From CAZOKO01 sp964580455 (GTDB taxonomy: Bacteria; Desulfobacterota; WTBG01), in assembly GCA_964580455.1 (NCBI GenBank), contig CAZOKO010000105.1, forward strand, positions 1 through 8,407: a stretch of 8,407 nucleotides of DNA, read 5' to 3'. The notes under the pieces are model-generated. The model saw nothing but the letters and a program-made list of their open reading frames with translations. It searched no databases and was not told the origin of the DNA. Of this stretch, positions 6,617 to 8,407 are shown piece by piece. The translations under genes and the position numbers were made by a program. Position 1 is the first letter of the stretch. Every line of letters begins with the position of its first letter.

Positions 6617-6793
6617 ATCCCAGATTTTGCAGTAGGCTTCGTAGCGAGGCGCCGCAAACCGAAGCGAAACGCGCAGTTGGAGCGATTTTGCGACGCAGGC
6701 ATAATCATTTTATGTTGAGGAGCAAAATCGTGAAACAAGCGTTGCAGCAAGGATTTGCAAGCCGCAGTAGATGGCTACTGCAAATTCTGGGAT
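6617..6793. mobile_element. 177-bp fold-back element with 19-bp terminal inverted repeats (MITE- or REPIN-like)
   Basis: The ends ATCCCAGATTTTGCAGTAG (6617-6635) and CTACTGCAAATTCTGGGAT (6775-6793) are inverted repeats with one mismatch. Inside, the arms keep pairing: GCGATTTTGC (6682-6691) with GCAAAATCGT (6722-6731), then CATAA (6700-6704) with TTATG (6710-6714) around a five-base loop. The whole element is therefore one long imperfect palindrome. Local hairpins also form at 6636-6641/6660-6665 and 6764-6770/6775-6781. It is more GC-rich than its flanks and encodes no transposase. The 65-codon open frame across it (6598-6795) is most likely spurious. No clear target duplication is seen. It resembles non-autonomous, trans-mobilised elements, either a MITE or a paired REP carrying GTAG next to a hairpin. 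Confidence 0.75.
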
Positions 6794-6798
6794 AGTAT

Positions 6799-6847
6799 AA
6801 AAAAATACGGGCATGATATGTGTGCTTCTAAAATGCCCGTGTTTTTT
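6799..6847. terminator. Bidirectional intrinsic terminator of the M23-bactofilin unit
   Basis: ACGGGCAT (6807-6814) and ATGCCCGT (6833-6840) form a perfect 8-bp stem with an 18-base loop. A-rich and T-rich tracts (6800-6805 and 6842-6847) flank it and extend the pairing. On the minus strand it lies 28 bases after the bactofilin stop codon and is followed by a run of U, so it ends that transcript. The plus-strand reading also has a U-tract, so it works in either direction. Confidence 0.85.
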
Positions 6848-6875
6848 ATCGTCAGTTTATGGATACTGGTTAAGA

Positions 6876-7331
6876 CTAGCTAACAACTTCACTGGGTTGT
6901 GGTTTGATAGGAGACTTCTCCAGTTTAGGACTTTGTTTTAGCATGTTCTTTGAGTCAGCAGGAGAACTGCTCTCAGCACCTTTTCCACTTACCATATGGC
7001 AGCTTCCTTCAAAAATAACCCCTTCAGCAATAACCAGGGCAGCGGTTTCTATATCTCCTTTAACCTTTCCTGTAGAGGTAATTTCTAACCTGTTTTTAGC
7101 CTTTATATTACCATTGACCTGACCACCTACAAAGGCATTTTCAGCAATGATATCTGCCTTGACCTTGCCTTCCTGCCCTACCACCACACTTCCTCTACAC
7201 TCAACTTTACCCTTTACAGTACCCTCGATGCAAATGCTTTCATTGGATATCAGAATCCCTTCAAAAATGGTTTTGCTTCCAATGAGAGTATCCAGATTAT
7301 CCGGTGCCTTATCCCTTTTTAATATACCCAT
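6876..7331 (-). CDS. Bactofilin family cytoskeletal protein
   Basis: The 151-residue product contains a bactofilin (DUF583) domain at about 14-112. This is a right-handed beta-helix of short repeats with glycine turns (I-E-G-T-V-K-G-K-V-E-C-R-G, G-K-V-K-A-D-I, G-Q-V-N-G-N-I, G-K-V-K-G-D-I). Bactofilins polymerise without nucleotide into filaments under the cytoplasmic membrane and position cell-wall enzymes. The N-terminus is short, and a Ser/Pro/Lys-rich disordered tail (about 118-151) follows the core. An AAAGAGG ribosome-binding site (complement of 7339-7345) lies seven bases before the ATG. The gene begins 55 bases after the M23 peptidase stop and ends at a strong terminator, so the two genes probably share a transcript. 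Pairing of bactofilin and M23 peptidase is well known (for example CcmA with Csd1 in Helicobacter). Confidence 0.95.
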   Translation of the reverse strand: MGILKRDKAPDNLDTLIGSKTIFEGILISNESICIEGTVKGKVECRGSVVVGQEGKVKADIIAENAFVGGQVNGNIKAKNRLEITSTGKVKGDIETAALVIAEGVIFEGSCHMVSGKGAESSSPADSKNMLKQSPKLEKSPIKPQPSEVVS

Positions 7332-7386
7332 AATATAACCTCTTTAAAGATGGTGGACGTTGAAGGAATAAAAGAAAACGCAAATG

Positions 7387-8298
7387 CTAACGCATAGCCA
7401 TCATGGTACTTGAATTTAGAATATGATTGCGAGGATTAATACTTACATTATCTTTTCTCACTTCGTAGTGAAGGTGATAACCGGTAGACATACCCGTATT
7501 TCCCATCAGCCCTATAATATCACCTCTTTTAACATCCTGTTCTTTTTTAACATCAACCTGTAACATATGTCCATAGAGTGTGGTAAATTTACTGTTATGT
7601 TTGATTTTAACAAACCTTCCTAGATGGAGGTCTTTACCGGTAGATATGGTTGTCCCATCAGCAGGAGCAATAATGGGAGTACCTCTCTTGGCTGAGATGT
7701 CCAAACCTCGATGGAATTCGCGAAGACCAGTAAAAGGACTTTTCCTCCAGCCAAAACCTGATGAAATCCAGTACTCATCAGTTTTAACAGGCATAATGGT
7801 AGGTCTCGTATCCCATTCACTCTTACGGTCGATTAGTTCATCTATCAGTTCCTGTAAATCTCTTTTGAGAAAAAGTGCTTCTTCTATAAGTGGCACTTCA
7901 TGATCAGTGTTTTTATAGGAAGCTATAGTATCTGTATCCAGGGGGATGGTGTATGAAGTGTCAATAAAATTTGGATCTATTTCCCCAAGTCCCAAACCTC
8001 CCATACTGGAGCCGGATTTTTCTAATCCCAGGAAATCTCTAATAAATGTTTCAGCTTTCTTTAGTTCGTCAACAATTTGAGCTACTTTTTCAAGCCTTTC
8101 CTTTTCAGTTTTTAGGTGGGTATTTTCTTTTTTGAGGTTTGCACTTTCGCGATATTTCAATATGGCTATGTAATCACCTATAACAAAAAGGAAAAGAAGG
8201 AAGATAAGGAAGTAAAGGGTCCTTTTACGGATGGAAAGCTGTCTTGTTTTTCCTGCTTTTGGTGGTGATATAAAAACCGTATAGTAATTCTTAAGCAT
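7387..8298 (-). CDS. Membrane-anchored LytM/M23-family peptidoglycan endopeptidase
   Basis: The 303-residue product has a short basic cytoplasmic start, one membrane helix (about 28-48), a coiled-coil stretch (about 50-90), a linker, and a C-terminal M23 domain (about 178-293). The zinc ligands of an active LytM enzyme are all present: H196 and D200 in H-R-G-L-D, and H277 in H-L-H-Y-E. The accessory histidines H244 (L-Y-G-H) and H275 are also kept, so it is likely a real D,D-endopeptidase rather than a degenerate EnvC/NlpD-type activator. It should cut peptide crosslinks in the periplasm. The following bactofilin gene suggests that a cytoskeletal filament guides it. No strong ribosome-binding site precedes the ATG, and no convincing promoter is visible in the 109 bases to the edge. 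Confidence 0.93.
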   Translation of the reverse strand: MLKNYYTVFISPPKAGKTRQLSIRKRTLYFLIFLLFLFVIGDYIAILKYRESANLKKENTHLKTEKERLEKVAQIVDELKKAETFIRDFLGLEKSGSSMGGLGLGEIDPNFIDTSYTIPLDTDTIASYKNTDHEVPLIEEALFLKRDLQELIDELIDRKSEWDTRPTIMPVKTDEYWISSGFGWRKSPFTGLREFHRGLDISAKRGTPIIAPADGTTISTGKDLHLGRFVKIKHNSKFTTLYGHMLQVDVKKEQDVKRGDIIGLMGNTGMSTGYHLHYEVRKDNVSINPRNHILNSSTMMAMR

Positions 8299-8372
8299 GA
8301 GGTATCACTTTTAATGGAGTGTGTTTTCAGTTTTTACACTTATCGGTAGAAAAAATATGGTTCTTTAAAGTT

Positions 8373-8402
8373 TTGAGTGGGTAACATTGAACATGCTATA
8401 AT
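8373..8402 (+). promoter_or_regulatory. Possible outward plus-strand sigma-70 promoter at the window edge
   Basis: TTGAGT (8373-8378) and a perfect TATAAT (8397-8402) are 18 bases apart on the plus strand, pointing out of the window. This would serve a gene divergent from the M23 peptidase, which cannot be seen here. Confidence is low because the downstream gene is missing. Confidence 0.4.
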
Positions 8403-8407
8403 CCTGG

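Noticed and set aside
6598..6795. 65-codon plus-strand open reading frame
   Set aside because: It lies almost entirely on the fold-back element, has no ribosome-binding site and its translation is basic and low in complexity. It is a by-product of the repeat.
1..8407. CRISPR array, tRNA, rRNA or toxin-antitoxin locus
   Set aside because: I found no regularly spaced repeats, no cloverleaf-like or conserved RNA segments, and no small paired genes of that type on either strand.

Overview
The window reads as chromosomal DNA from a Gram-negative bacterium with an outer membrane. The evidence is an MCE/Mla-type lipid transport operon ending in an outer-membrane-type lipoprotein, plus an envelope peptidase and bactofilin pair. 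By eye the base composition is moderately AT-rich. A STAS-fused MlaE permease, a PqiC-like lipoprotein, a bactofilin/M23 pair and a candidate sigma-54 promoter together suggest a deltaproteobacterial (Desulfobacterota-like) relative. That placement is inference, because no taxonomic marker is present.

Layout from left to right. Positions 1-78 hold a very stable GC-rich hairpin. A tatD-family metal-dependent hydrolase gene follows on the minus strand (79-849). A 278-base divergent spacer carries palindromes and a candidate sigma-54 promoter. Next is an unrecognised gene for a small secreted protein on the plus strand (1128-1640), closed by a near-perfect 15-bp terminator stem. A five-gene minus-strand operon spans 6502 down to 1734. 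In transcription order it encodes a cyclic-nucleotide-binding/PAS/membrane sensor, a STAS-MlaE permease, an MlaF ATPase, an MlaD-like MCE protein and an ABC auxiliary lipoprotein. It starts from a clear sigma-70 promoter at 6529-6557. The spacer 6503-6875 also holds a 177-bp fold-back (MITE- or REPIN-like) element and a bidirectional terminator. Last, on the minus strand, come a LytM/M23 peptidase gene (8298-7387) and a bactofilin gene (7331-6876). A possible outward plus-strand promoter lies at the right edge.

How the genes work together. MlaE and MlaF would form the inner-membrane ABC motor. The MCE protein, with a long helical C-terminal region, would make a periplasmic hexameric conduit, and the PqiC-like lipoprotein would receive it at the outer membrane. 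No MlaC shuttle is encoded, and MlaB appears to be replaced by the STAS domain fused to MlaE. The most unusual part is the operon's first gene: a membrane protein with sensory-type domains on both sides of one membrane helix and no recognisable output domain. The M23 peptidase and bactofilin probably cooperate in local peptidoglycan remodelling and cell shape.
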